Assembly: GCF_900114765.1 (NCBI RefSeq)
Contig: NZ_FOUD01000021.1
Span: forward strand, 33,635-97,634
DNA: 64,000 bases
Origin: Halopseudomonas pachastrellae
Lineage (GTDB): Bacteria > Pseudomonadota > Gammaproteobacteria > Pseudomonadales > Pseudomonadaceae
Direction: 5' to 3'
Positions 56,460 through 64,000 of this stretch are shown one piece after another (positions within the stretch are counted from its first letter, which is position 1; each line of letters starts with the position of its first letter). Made by a program: the position numbers and the translations under genes. The notes under the pieces were generated by a model. That model saw only the letters and a program-made list of their open reading frames with translations, did no database searches and had not been told where the DNA came from.

Positions 56460-57431
56460 TCAGATCCGCGGTCGAACCTCGATCAGGGCGATATCGACCG
56501 GGTGAAACTGAAAGTCGACCTGATTGGCACCCTGAGGCAGTGCCAGCACCAATCTGCGCTCGCTGGTAACCGCCTTGAGCACCCCTTCGTGCTCGCGACC
56601 GGCAACGGTAACCAGGCGCAACCGCTGGCCTACGAAATGTTCTGGCTCATCCAGCACGGCAAGCAGGCTAACCTCCTGCCAGTCGGCAGGTGATGGCGCA
56701 GGCGCAGCAGGCTCCGGCTGTGGTGCTGGGGGCTGGGCGCTGTTCAGTGAGCGGCCAAGCCAGCTTGGCCGCTCTGCCAGTGTCACTCGGCCGGTCAACC
56801 GCGTCTGATGCTCTGCGGGCAAACGCAGGTGTACAACCATCTCCGCGCCCTCTCTGCCCTGCGGCGCCAGAGACAGGCTGAGGCTGTAGCCGGAAGCAAC
56901 CCGGCGCAGGCCAGGTGAAGCCAACGCACCGGTGTACCACTGCAGTACCATCTGCGGCCATGGGCCGTCGTCGCCCGGCAGCAGATCGATTGCTGTGCCT
57001 TGCAGCAGGCTGGTGGCGCCATCAAAGCGCACTACCAGAGAGCGGCGCACGCGCTCGCCGGCGGTCTCGGCAAAAATCAGCTGATCGCCACGCCAGTACA
57101 CCTGGTCAGGCGCAAAAGACTGGCCCATCAGCGTGCCTTGCAGCTCACCGGCGGGCACCTCCTTTTGCCATTGCCCAGACAGTAAACGGGCAAAATGCTC
57201 TGGCTGATGCTGCTGCAGCAACCAGAAACCGGCACCAGCACACAGCAGCGATACAAGCAGCAAGATACGCGGTAAACGAGCGAAAGCGCTGTCGCGCAGA
57301 AAGGGCGTCACCAGTGGCAGCAGCGCAGCCAGTAGTACGGCTCGGCTACCCAGACGCAAGCTGCAAAAAACCAGCCAAACCCAGGCCACCGCAAAGCCGA
57401 TCACACCACCCAGAATCAACAAGGCTTCCAT
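56460..57431 (-). CDS. membrane protein of unknown function
   Basis: The 323-residue protein has two to three N-terminal helices (about 4-24, 33-45 and 55-72) and a long soluble part without recognised motifs. A Pro/Ala linker (PPAPQPEPAAPAPSPADW) separates a middle beta-rich region from a C-terminal domain of about 85 residues (LDEPEHFVGQRLRLVTVAGREHEG) that looks like a small Sm/KOW-like barrel, by pattern only. I do not recognise the family. It lies upstream of htpG on the same strand. Confidence 0.7.
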   Translation of the reverse strand: MEALLILGGVIGFAVAWVWLVFCSLRLGSRAVLLAALLPLVTPFLRDSAFARLPRILLLVSLLCAGAGFWLLQQHQPEHFARLLSGQWQKEVPAGELQGTLMGQSFAPDQVYWRGDQLIFAETAGERVRRSLVVRFDGATSLLQGTAIDLLPGDDGPWPQMVLQWYTGALASPGLRRVASGYSLSLSLAPQGREGAEMVVHLRLPAEHQTRLTGRVTLAERPSWLGRSLNSAQPPAPQPEPAAPAPSPADWQEVSLLAVLDEPEHFVGQRLRLVTVAGREHEGVLKAVTSERRLVLALPQGANQVDFQFHPVDIALIEVRPRI

Positions 57432-57460
57432 CGCCGACTACACTCCTGTCGCGCTCGTAT

Positions 57461-57907
57461 TCAATCCAGCTTGAAATGGGCCCGAGCCGTGGCAATAGGC
57501 TCGCTGGAACGGGTTTGCCAGGCGGTGATGGCAACGTTGCCAACACGCCGCCCCTGCCGCCAGACCTGGCAACTGGCATAGGTGTCACGGTACAGCCCGG
57601 CGCGCAGGTAATCCACTGAGAAATCGATGATTTTGGGGAACACCTCACTGTTCATGAACATCATCAGATGCAGCATCGCCGATTGCTCCATGAAACCGGC
57701 AATAACGCCGCCGTGCAGCGCCGGCAGTACCGGGTTACCAATGTTGTTCTGGGCGCTGGGTAGTCGAAAGAAAGCTTCGCTGCCCAGACGCGTCACTTGC
57801 ATTCCAATCATCCGCGCATAGGGGATCGCCTCCACCAACGCACCGTAGTCCCCCGTCTCGTGGGAGCGGCTGATTATTTCCTGGACCTGCTGCTCGGTCA
57901 GGCTCAT
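57461..57907 (-). CDS. PaaI-type hotdog thioesterase
   Basis: The 148-residue protein has the hotdog core with LPALHGGVIAGFMEQSA (the HGG active-site motif) and VDYLRAG. PaaI-like enzymes hydrolyse acyl-CoA thioesters. Its start overlaps the stop of a second thioesterase gene by 4 bp, so they are co-translated and may form a hetero-oligomer. Confidence 0.9.
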   Translation of the reverse strand: MSLTEQQVQEIISRSHETGDYGALVEAIPYARMIGMQVTRLGSEAFFRLPSAQNNIGNPVLPALHGGVIAGFMEQSAMLHLMMFMNSEVFPKIIDFSVDYLRAGLYRDTYASCQVWRQGRRVGNVAITAWQTRSSEPIATARAHFKLD

Positions 57908-58371
57908 GCGCCCACCTCGTCGCCGTGTGCTTTCAGATTGTCCTGATCAACCGCCTTGCCCATGCGCATGAAGGTCCCCACAACATGGGCAATCGGCTCT
58001 GAGCGTTCGTCCTGATAAGCAATGCCGCGGGTAAAGATGACTGCCGGCGTAACGCGGTAACACTCGGCGAAGCCAAAGATGGCTTTGCCGGGCTCGGCCG
58101 GATGCATGTAATCAATGCGCAGATCCAGCGTCGGACAGATTTCAAACTCCGGCAGGTAGCAAACGGTAGAAATGCCGCAGCAGGTATCCATAAGAGTGGT
58201 GATGGCCCCACCGTGTATGACGCCGGTAACCGGGTTGCCAACGATGGCGTCGCTGTAGGGCAGCTTGATGATGAGCCCTTGCTCATCGGCGTGCTCTACG
58301 GTCATCTGCAGGTGCTGGCAATGTCGCAACGCAGACAGGAAATTCCGCGCCCGCAGTTCGATTTCGCTCAT
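57904..58371 (-). CDS. PaaI-type hotdog thioesterase
   Basis: The 155-residue protein has GNPVTGVIHGGAITTLMDTCCG, the HGG motif plus the helix with the catalytic acidic residue (Asp near 63), and LRIDYMHPAEPG. It precedes and overlaps a paralogous thioesterase gene; the pair probably acts on the same acyl-CoA or on two chain lengths. The substrate is unknown. Confidence 0.9.
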   Translation of the reverse strand: MSEIELRARNFLSALRHCQHLQMTVEHADEQGLIIKLPYSDAIVGNPVTGVIHGGAITTLMDTCCGISTVCYLPEFEICPTLDLRIDYMHPAEPGKAIFGFAECYRVTPAVIFTRGIAYQDERSEPIAHVVGTFMRMGKAVDQDNLKAHGDEVGA

Positions 58372-58520
58372 GAACAGTGCGCCTCTGGAGTGGTTTTGTA
58401 ATAAGGCTGAGCATAGTACCCAGAACGTGAACTAGACTCCAGAAGTCGACCAGATGTTGAACTTTACGCACAAGGCGCAGCACTAAGGCAATGAATCAAC
58501 TGCTTTGAAGGAGTGTTTGT

Positions 58521-58715
58521 ATGTCCCGGAAAATGACTATCGCCGCCGCCCTGCTGCTGTCCACTGGTCTGCTTGCCGCTGCTGGTTGCCAGCAAGAGCC
58601 TGAAGACAAGCTGGAAAATGCCCAGGAGTCGATGTCCGACGCGGTCGACAACGTCGGTGATGCCGTAGAAGAAACCGGCGAAGCGATTGAGCAGAAAGCT
58701 GAAGAAGCGCAATAA
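58521..58715 (+). CDS. small acidic lipoprotein
   Basis: The 64-residue protein has a lipoprotein signal with lipobox AAGC (Cys near residue 23) and then an acidic helix with heptad-like spacing (DKLENAQESMSDAVDNVGDAVEE). It is a short paralogue of the lipoprotein encoded 42 bp downstream: both continue CQ(Q)E.PEDK.E.A.ESMSDA. Function unknown; the helix may lie along membrane or peptidoglycan. AAGGAG precedes the ATG. Confidence 0.82.
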   Translation: MSRKMTIAAALLLSTGLLAAAGCQQEPEDKLENAQESMSDAVDNVGDAVEETGEAIEQKAEEAQ

Positions 58716-58757
58716 CAAGGCGACTGATCGCCGATTTTACTCTTCAAGGAGAGCACC

Positions 58758-59177
58758 ATGAAAAAACTAGCTGCAGCGGTTGTCCTGATGGCCGGCGTAG
58801 GTCTGTTGGCTGGCTGCCAGGAAAGCCCGGAAGACAAGATGGAAGACGCACGTGAGTCCATGTCTGATGCCATGGACAACATGCAGGACGCCGCCCAGGA
58901 TGTCGCCGACGCTACCGAACAGAAAGCCCGTGAGGTAACCGGCACCGAGCAGACCACTGGTGAGGTGTTGCAGGAAAAGGTTGATGCCGCAGGTGACAGC
59001 GTACAGGACGCCTACGATGCTACAACTGAGAACATCGAAGAGGCCTACGACGCGACCAAAGAAGGTGTCAGCGATGCCTACGACAGCTCGGTAGAGTACG
59101 TCGAAGAAAAAGGCGAAGCGGTGCGGGATGCTGCCGTCGAGTCCAAGGAATCCATGGAGCGCGCTGTGGAAGAGTAA
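58758..59177 (+). CDS. acidic helical lipoprotein, paralogue of the preceding gene
   Basis: The 139-residue protein has a signal with lipobox LAGC (Cys near 20). Its mature part is one long acidic helix with repeats of 11 residues or so (VQDAYDATTENIEEAYDATKEGVSDAYDS, described in part), like LEA/apolipoprotein-type amphipathic helices seen in envelope-stress lipoproteins. The first 35 mature residues match the smaller lipoprotein upstream, so the pair arose by duplication. AAGGAG before the ATG; a strong terminator follows. Confidence 0.83.
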   Translation: MKKLAAAVVLMAGVGLLAGCQESPEDKMEDARESMSDAMDNMQDAAQDVADATEQKAREVTGTEQTTGEVLQEKVDAAGDSVQDAYDATTENIEEAYDATKEGVSDAYDSSVEYVEEKGEAVRDAAVESKESMERAVEE

Positions 59178-59192
59178 GCGATCAGTAATGCA

Positions 59193-59222
59193 AAAAAGGG
59201 CATGCCGCGGCATGCCCTTTTT
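59193..59222 (+). terminator. strong terminator after the lipoprotein pair
   Basis: A 14-bp perfect stem (59193-59206 with 59209-59222, minimal loop) with A5 and T5 flanks works in both directions, and lies between converging genes. Confidence 0.88.
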
Positions 59223-59232
59223 ATTTGTCACC

Positions 59233-59622
59233 TCAGCGCAGCAGCGGCAATAGCATCAAACCGAGGCTTGAAACAAAACCTGCGCCCCATACCAGGCTGC
59301 GCAGCGTTGCCAAGTTGAGCAGATACAGCGCGGTGTAGCCAATTCGGCTCAACACAAAGATGATGCAGAGCACATTGGCCGCCGCACCTAGCGTCCCCGT
59401 CGCCAGCACCACCAACACTCCAGCAGCAAACACCGGAAACGCCTCGATCATGTTCTGGTGCGATGCCAGCGCACGTGCGCCCCACCCTTTCAACGCGGCC
59501 TGCTGGGCACGCGGATGAGCATTGTCATAGCCCCCCGAGCGGGATTGGGCAACAGCGACCGGCGCTTTGGTCAGCACCAGCATCAGCGCAGCGATAAACA
59601 GACTCCAGAGGGGGATACTCAT
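59233..59622 (-). CDS. MAPEG family membrane protein
   Basis: The 129-residue protein has four helices and the MAPEG pattern GGYDNAHPRAQQAALKGWGARALASHQNMIEAFPVFAAGV (given in part), with N-H-P and an Asn/Glu-rich loop. MAPEG proteins act on glutathione or eicosanoid-type lipids; bacterial members are mostly uncharacterised. Its start overlaps the stop of the DUF599 gene by 4 bp. Confidence 0.9.
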   Translation of the reverse strand: MSIPLWSLFIAALMLVLTKAPVAVAQSRSGGYDNAHPRAQQAALKGWGARALASHQNMIEAFPVFAAGVLVVLATGTLGAAANVLCIIFVLSRIGYTALYLLNLATLRSLVWGAGFVSSLGLMLLPLLR

Positions 59623-60362
59623 TCCAGCTTCTCCATTTGCGGTGGCGGTATCGGTGCCGGACTGAACATCATGATGTGCAGTACGTCCGAGTGAAACTCA
59701 CGCCGGTACAGTACCAGTACCACGCCCGCAGTGGTAAGAATGAACAGCAGCGGATTGATGAACCAGGTCAGCGTACCCAGCGCAAAATAATAGGAGCGCA
59801 GCCCCAGATTGAACTCGTTGCCTGCCATCGAGAGCACGCGCGCCATACGTTCGGCGTAAGCATTGCGCTCGGCTTCGGTGACATTTTTCTCACCCAGCAG
59901 TGGCGCAGAGCCCAGCAGCACAGAGGCAAAGTTGTACTGGCGCATCCCCCAGGAAAAGGTAAAGAACGCGTACACAAAGATGGCCATCAGCACGAGCAGC
60001 TTGAGTTCGAAAATCTCCCGACTGACCTTGGCAACAAAGGGCAACTCGTGCAGCAGCAGCTCTGCCTTGTCGGTTGCCCCCATCACGGTAATCAGACCGG
60101 CCAGAATCAGCAGCGTGCTGGAGGCGAAGAACGATGTGTTGCGCTCCAGGTTACCGATCACGCTGGCGTCTGACATGCGCTGCTCACGCATCAGCAGGCG
60201 GTTCATCCAGTCCCGTCGATACAGGTGCAATACACTGGCCAGGCAAGCCGTATCACGCCCCTTGCGTAACGCATAGTAGGTGTAGCCCATCCAGCAAAGC
60301 ACCAGCCAGCCTACAGCCAGCGCGTTGATCCAAACACTTCCTGCATCCGGAATCGACAGCAT
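59619..60362 (-). CDS. DUF599 membrane protein
   Basis: The 247-residue protein matches DUF599: CWMGYTYYALRKGRD near the start, MNRLLMREQRMSDASVIGNLERNTSFFASS, and late AGNEFNLGLRSYYFALGTLTWFINP. It has four to five helices and unknown function. It is co-translated with the MAPEG gene. Confidence 0.9.
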   Translation of the reverse strand: MLSIPDAGSVWINALAVGWLVLCWMGYTYYALRKGRDTACLASVLHLYRRDWMNRLLMREQRMSDASVIGNLERNTSFFASSTLLILAGLITVMGATDKAELLLHELPFVAKVSREIFELKLLVLMAIFVYAFFTFSWGMRQYNFASVLLGSAPLLGEKNVTEAERNAYAERMARVLSMAGNEFNLGLRSYYFALGTLTWFINPLLFILTTAGVVLVLYRREFHSDVLHIMMFSPAPIPPPQMEKLE

Positions 60363-60416
60363 TCACTCTCCCTACTCTGACCGGATTTTATTTATGGGGC
60401 GCACAGACGCCCCGCA

Positions 60417-61727
60417 TCAACGCCGCAGGCTGCCATGGCGAAGATACTCAACCAGTATAGCCAGCAGCATGGTAACCAGAACCGGCAACAGCCAGCCCAG
60501 ACTCTGATCCGACAACGGCAGCGCATCAAGCCAGGCACCAGCGCTGCTGATCAGGCCTGCGGCCTTGAGGCCATCGATCACGCCAAAAACCAGCGTCACC
60601 AGCATCACCGGGCGCATGATATTACCGGGCCGAGCCCAGCTCGCCCCCAGCAGGCTGATACACACCAGCACAATGGCCAGCGGGTACAGACCAACCAGCA
60701 CCGGGATGGAAACGCTGATCAAGCTGTCCAGCCCCTGATTGGCCACCAACATGCTGAACAGACCAAAGAGCCAAACCACCGCGCTGTAGCTCAGCGGCAA
60801 CAGCTTGCTGAAGTACTCGCCACAGGCGGTCAGCAAACCGACTGCTGTGGTCATGCACGCGAGGATAATGACCAGAGCCAGCAACGCGCTGCCTGCGGTG
60901 CCAAAGCGGTACTGCACATAGGCGGCGAGAATCTGTCCTCCATTGACGCCCGGTTCGACCAATGAGCCACTGGTTGAACCCAAATAAAACAGCGAAAGGT
61001 AAACCAGCGACAGCCCGGTCGCCGCAATCACAGCTGCCATAACGGTGTAGCGGGTAATCAACGGTGCGGAATTGACCTGCCGGTCGCGAATCGCAGTGGT
61101 GATTACGATGCCGTACACCAGTGCGCCCAGGGTATCCATGGTCAGATAGCCCTGCAGAAAACCCTGAATCATCGGTGCATCGCGGTACTGGCCGCTTGCC
61201 GCCTGCATATCGCCGGCGGGCAGAAACAGCGCCGCCAGCCCCAGCAGCACCAGCCCGGCCAGCAAGACCGGCGTAATGTACTTGCCGACCCGGTCCATCA
61301 ACTGGCCCGGCTTCAGTGCCAGGAAGATTACCGCAGCAAAATAGATCAGCGAGTAGCCGAGCAGCGTCTGCCAACTGTCGCTGACAAACGGCAGCACGCC
61401 GATCTCGTAGGACACAACCGTGGTGCGCGGGGTTGCGAACAGCGGCCCGATGGCCAGGTAGACCAGCACGCTGAGCGTTACTCCCGCTGCCCCGCCAAGC
61501 GGCGCGGTCAACTGCGCCAGGCCGCCACCAACGCGAGCCAGTGCAATCAGCGTCAGCAGCGGCAGACCAACGGCGGTAATGAGAAAACCAAACGCGGTAG
61601 GCCAGATGTTGGCCCCGGCAGCCAGACCGGCGCCCGGCGGGAAGATCACATTGCCCGCGCCAAGAAAGAGCGCAAAGGTCATAAAACCAAGCGCAAAGAT
61701 ATCGATGGGTGTAAGTCGTTTGATCAT
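60417..61727 (-). CDS. brnQ: branched-chain amino acid carrier (LIVCS family)
   Basis: The 436-residue 12-helix carrier starts MIKRLTPIDIFALGFMTFALFLGAGNVIFPP, the LIVCS signature (given here in part), and includes IGPLFATPRTTVVSYEIGVLPF. It imports leucine, isoleucine and valine with a cation. The ATG at 61727 gives the usual family N-terminus; a longer form from 61763 is possible but adds an unusual leader. Confidence 0.92.
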   Translation of the reverse strand: MIKRLTPIDIFALGFMTFALFLGAGNVIFPPGAGLAAGANIWPTAFGFLITAVGLPLLTLIALARVGGGLAQLTAPLGGAAGVTLSVLVYLAIGPLFATPRTTVVSYEIGVLPFVSDSWQTLLGYSLIYFAAVIFLALKPGQLMDRVGKYITPVLLAGLVLLGLAALFLPAGDMQAASGQYRDAPMIQGFLQGYLTMDTLGALVYGIVITTAIRDRQVNSAPLITRYTVMAAVIAATGLSLVYLSLFYLGSTSGSLVEPGVNGGQILAAYVQYRFGTAGSALLALVIILACMTTAVGLLTACGEYFSKLLPLSYSAVVWLFGLFSMLVANQGLDSLISVSIPVLVGLYPLAIVLVCISLLGASWARPGNIMRPVMLVTLVFGVIDGLKAAGLISSAGAWLDALPLSDQSLGWLLPVLVTMLLAILVEYLRHGSLRR

Positions 61728-61796
61728 AAAGCTGTTATCGTCGTCCGCAAAAAGCAGGGACATCCGTGTCGCCCGGCAACATCGCCCTCCCCCTTA

Positions 61797-63608
61797 TCAG
61801 GGGCAAGTAGCGTTGCGCCAGAGGTTGGTTGGAATGCGCAGACCGTTAACCATCAGGTCCGGCTGCGGCTTGGCGGCGAATTCTACCCTGTTCTGCACGA
61901 TGGCATCGAACAAAGCCGCCGGGCGGTGTTCCGCCGGGCATCCGCTCGCATCTTGAATACGCCCAAGGTCGCCCCAGGTGCTCCAGCTACCGTCCGTATC
62001 CGACAGCCAGATCCGCCCAAAGGGCATGTCGCCATCGCCGTCTCGACGCAGCACAACGTAAGCGGTCTGCTCACCAAAAAAGCCCGGCAGCGCCCAGATC
62101 AGGCAGGCGTTCGGCACATCCAACCGCTGGCTGTCACACGACAGCACGCCCGATTCACGGCCCAGCGCCTGGGCCAGCCCCGGGGGCAGCGCACTGCCGG
62201 ATGGAAAACGCGGCAGCGCCTTAACCTGCTCCAGCAAGGTAGCAGTGTCTTCTCGCCGGCCGGCCAGCGCCTTGCGAGCCAGAAGCGCCAACAGCTGCGC
62301 CTGTTCATCGCCGCTGGTGTCGGTACGCGTGAGTTCGGTCAGCACTGTCAGCCCGTAGCCATCGCCTTTGGAGCGCAGAAAGTTGATGAAGGCATCCTCG
62401 CTGAGCCTGTTCGTCTCTAAGCGATTCAGCTGGCTATCGACACTGAGACGGCGCGGGTCGAGCGGCCCGCCAAGCAGCAGCACGATGCCAAGCACCGCAA
62501 CCAGTGCCGCGGCCACATTACTGACGGGCAGCAAGCGGTTGGGTGTGCCACCACGTGCACTGCTGAGCGCATCCATGCCGGCCCCCAAGGCCATTACACT
62601 AAGCACCAGCCAGACCAGCAGCGCCCAAATACGCTCCGGCGTCAGGCCATACTGCTCAAGACGCAGCCATAGCGCATAACCGGCGACCGCCATCATGGGT
62701 AACAACGCCAGCTTGCCGGCGACCATGACCCAGCGCATCCAGGCGGCCTGCTCGCCCTGTTCGGCCCCGCCGCGCGAGGCCAGATTGATCAGTAACAGGT
62801 TCAGGGTGACAAACCAGAGCAGCAAGTTAGCCGCATGCCCGCTTTCAAACAGCCCCGCAAGTCCCTGCACGCCCCAGCTGAGGACAAAACCTACCGCCAG
62901 CAGCGCCGCCAGTGGATACAGCCAGCCGCACAGCTGGCGCGCCCGACCGGTAAGAAAGTCAGCCACGCCATGGGTTCGCACTGCGACCGACACCGCGTGG
63001 GAGAACACCAGCGTAACCAGGGGAATGCTGAACCACTTCTGATCAATCAGCTGGTGCAGCAGCTCCAGCCCCACCAGCTTGAAGAGCCCGGCAGCGCTGT
63101 ACAGCAGCCCCCAGAAAAGCCCCAGCACCAGCCCTGCCTGTAGCAATACCAGAGCGTTGTGGTGCAGCGCATCGATCCAGCGCTGGTAGTCCCCCGGCTG
63201 CGGACGCCCGCGCACCAGCGCAACGGCGGGTGCCACCAGAAAAACCAGCAGCGCGAATATCAGCGCCGGCTGCAGGTAGTCGCCAACACGGCCAGGCGAC
63301 CAGCCGCCCAGGTAGCCCTCGGGCTGCCACAGCGACACACCGGCGGTCAGGCCCTGATGCAGACCGACCAACGACGCCAGCAAACCCAGGCCGAGACTGA
63401 GCAACCAGCGGCGCACCGCTGCTGCCTCACTGGCGCAGTAAAACGCCAACGGCAGCGCCACCATAAGCATGAACAGCGGAATGTAGGCCGCAGCATGGGT
63501 AGCCGGCCACACCTCCAGCTCAGCCGACTGAAACAGACCGTACGCCAGTATCGCCTGCAGCGCACCGACCATCATGTGCAGACTGCTGATGCGGTCAAAG
63601 CTCTTCAT
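61797..63608 (-). CDS. DUF4153 membrane protein
   Basis: The 603-residue protein has about 11 membrane helices in the first 400 residues (FMLMVALPLAFYCASEAAAVRRWLLSL, LFWGLLYSAAGLFKLVGL) and a soluble C-terminal part with FINFLRSKGDGYGLTVL. This is the DUF4153 layout; function is unknown. The ATG at 63608 has GGAAA upstream. A minus-strand intrinsic terminator ends only about 24 nt before this start. Confidence 0.85.
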   Translation of the reverse strand: MKSFDRISSLHMMVGALQAILAYGLFQSAELEVWPATHAAAYIPLFMLMVALPLAFYCASEAAAVRRWLLSLGLGLLASLVGLHQGLTAGVSLWQPEGYLGGWSPGRVGDYLQPALIFALLVFLVAPAVALVRGRPQPGDYQRWIDALHHNALVLLQAGLVLGLFWGLLYSAAGLFKLVGLELLHQLIDQKWFSIPLVTLVFSHAVSVAVRTHGVADFLTGRARQLCGWLYPLAALLAVGFVLSWGVQGLAGLFESGHAANLLLWFVTLNLLLINLASRGGAEQGEQAAWMRWVMVAGKLALLPMMAVAGYALWLRLEQYGLTPERIWALLVWLVLSVMALGAGMDALSSARGGTPNRLLPVSNVAAALVAVLGIVLLLGGPLDPRRLSVDSQLNRLETNRLSEDAFINFLRSKGDGYGLTVLTELTRTDTSGDEQAQLLALLARKALAGRREDTATLLEQVKALPRFPSGSALPPGLAQALGRESGVLSCDSQRLDVPNACLIWALPGFFGEQTAYVVLRRDGDGDMPFGRIWLSDTDGSWSTWGDLGRIQDASGCPAEHRPAALFDAIVQNRVEFAAKPQPDLMVNGLRIPTNLWRNATCP

Positions 63609-63621
63609 TGGATAATTTCCT

Positions 63622-63654
63622 GACAAAAAACAAAACCCCGCCAAGGCGGGGTTT
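63622..63654 (-). terminator. minus-strand terminator just before the DUF4153 gene
   Basis: Stem 63633-63641 with 63646-63654 (CAAG loop) is followed on the minus strand by TTTTGTTTTTTG. It would stop transcription coming from the right side of the window before the DUF4153 start. Confidence 0.8.
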
Positions 63655-63666
63655 CAGACTGCTGAC

Positions 63667-63700
63667 AAAGCCCCTAGCCGAAAGGCGGGGGCTTTTGTTT
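63667..63700 (+). terminator. plus-strand terminator next to the insertion sequence
   Basis: Outer stem 63667-63674 with 63688-63695 and inner GCC/GGC with GAAA loop, followed by TTTTGTTT on the plus strand. It may be part of the insertion-sequence end and block read-in transcription. Confidence 0.65.
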
Positions 63701-64000
63701 AATGGGTTGTCGTTTATCGCAGGCCAACCCGATGCTCAAACCCCCTTCACCCAAACAACACGCGCTGGAGATGGTCACCCTCGAAGAACTGGTGCCAGCT
63801 GACCATCTGCTGCGCAAGATCGCCCAGCACATTGATTTCGAGTTCATTCGTCCTGCCACCCAGCACCTGTATTGTGCTGACAACGGTCGCCCGGCGATTG
63901 ACCCGGTCACTCTGTTCAAGATGCTGTTTATTGGCTACCTGTTCGGCGTGCGCAGCGAACGACAGTTAATGCGCGAGATTCAGGTTAACGTTGCCTATCG
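63697..64000 (+). mobile_element. left part of an IS1182-like insertion sequence
   Basis: Only the left part of the element is in the window. The transposase start is at 63732. The left terminal repeat cannot be fixed without the right end; it lies somewhere around 63655-63715. Confidence 0.75.
63732..64000 (+). CDS. IS1182-family transposase, partial (cut by window end)
   Basis: The first 89 residues show the N-terminal DUF772-type region of IS1182/IS5-like DDE transposases: LVPADHLLRKIAQHIDFEFI, YCADNGRPAIDPVTLFKM and LFGVRSERQLMREIQVNVAYR. The catalytic DDE residues lie beyond the window. Whether the gene is intact cannot be judged. Confidence 0.9.
   Translation, partial: MLKPPSPKQHALEMVTLEELVPADHLLRKIAQHIDFEFIRPATQHLYCADNGRPAIDPVTLFKMLFIGYLFGVRSERQLMREIQVNVAY

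Noticed and set aside
1..64000. CRISPR arrays, tRNA or rRNA genes
   Set aside because: No regularly spaced direct repeats, cloverleaf candidates or rRNA-like stretches were seen on reading both strands; a covariance-model scan was not possible.

Overview
The window is chromosomal DNA from a gammaproteobacterium of the Pseudomonas group. Three blocks match the Pseudomonas chromosome as I remember it: metG / rnfABCDGE / nth / PA3496-like small gene; gloA / argG / motY / pyrC / rnt; and nasA / PP2C-kinase / nas reductase / cobA. The mix of conserved blocks with TRAP-TAXI transport and small acidic lipoproteins would fit the Halopseudomonas (P. pertucinogena) lineage. That placement is inference from gene content, not a computed phylogeny.

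Layout. 1-1.75 kb holds a LysE-family exporter and a GFA-fold gene, each interrupted by one in-frame stop, and a small membrane protein between them. 1.8-6.7 kb is a Fur-boxed iron cassette: ECF sigma, FecR-type anti-sigma, STN-TonB receptor, and a secreted serine esterase. 6.7-7.2 kb has yebG behind a perfect LexA box, facing a 30-codon gene whose Shine-Dalgarno lies inside a long hairpin. 7.2-17.5 kb is accessory: two periplasmic binding proteins, GlpQ-type phosphodiesterase, DUF1329 protein, a broken chemoreceptor remnant, a divergent pair of phosphoribosyltransferases, a long GST, an orphan Hcp and a DHA2 exporter.

17.7-26.8 kb is metG, the rnf operon, nth and an acidic small gene. 27-34.4 kb has a DUF2061 protein, an alpha/beta hydrolase coupled to mlaA, YcgN and glutaredoxin-like proteins, a lipoprotein 5'-nucleotidase divergent from dgt, and a putative nitrate-sensor-like membrane protein. 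34.4-39.1 kb is gloA, argG, motY, pyrC and rnt. 39.3-43.5 kb is a TRAP-TAXI uptake system with a universal stress protein.

43.5-51.6 kb is a nitrate assimilation region in two transcription units: nasA plus a phosphatase/kinase fusion, then a FAD electron-transfer subunit, a molybdenum nitrate reductase and cobA. Each unit is preceded by a sigma-54 type promoter and a leader RNA with a small hairpin followed by a strong intrinsic terminator, as expected for NasT/ANTAR antitermination. No siroheme nitrite reductase gene is present here. 51.6-63.6 kb holds an NTF2-like protein, a membrane permease, a dienelactone hydrolase, htpG, tandem hotdog thioesterases, two paralogous small lipoproteins, MAPEG, DUF599, a LIVCS amino acid carrier and a DUF4153 protein. 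The window ends inside an IS1182-like transposase gene.

No rRNA, tRNA, CRISPR array or replication origin was recognised.
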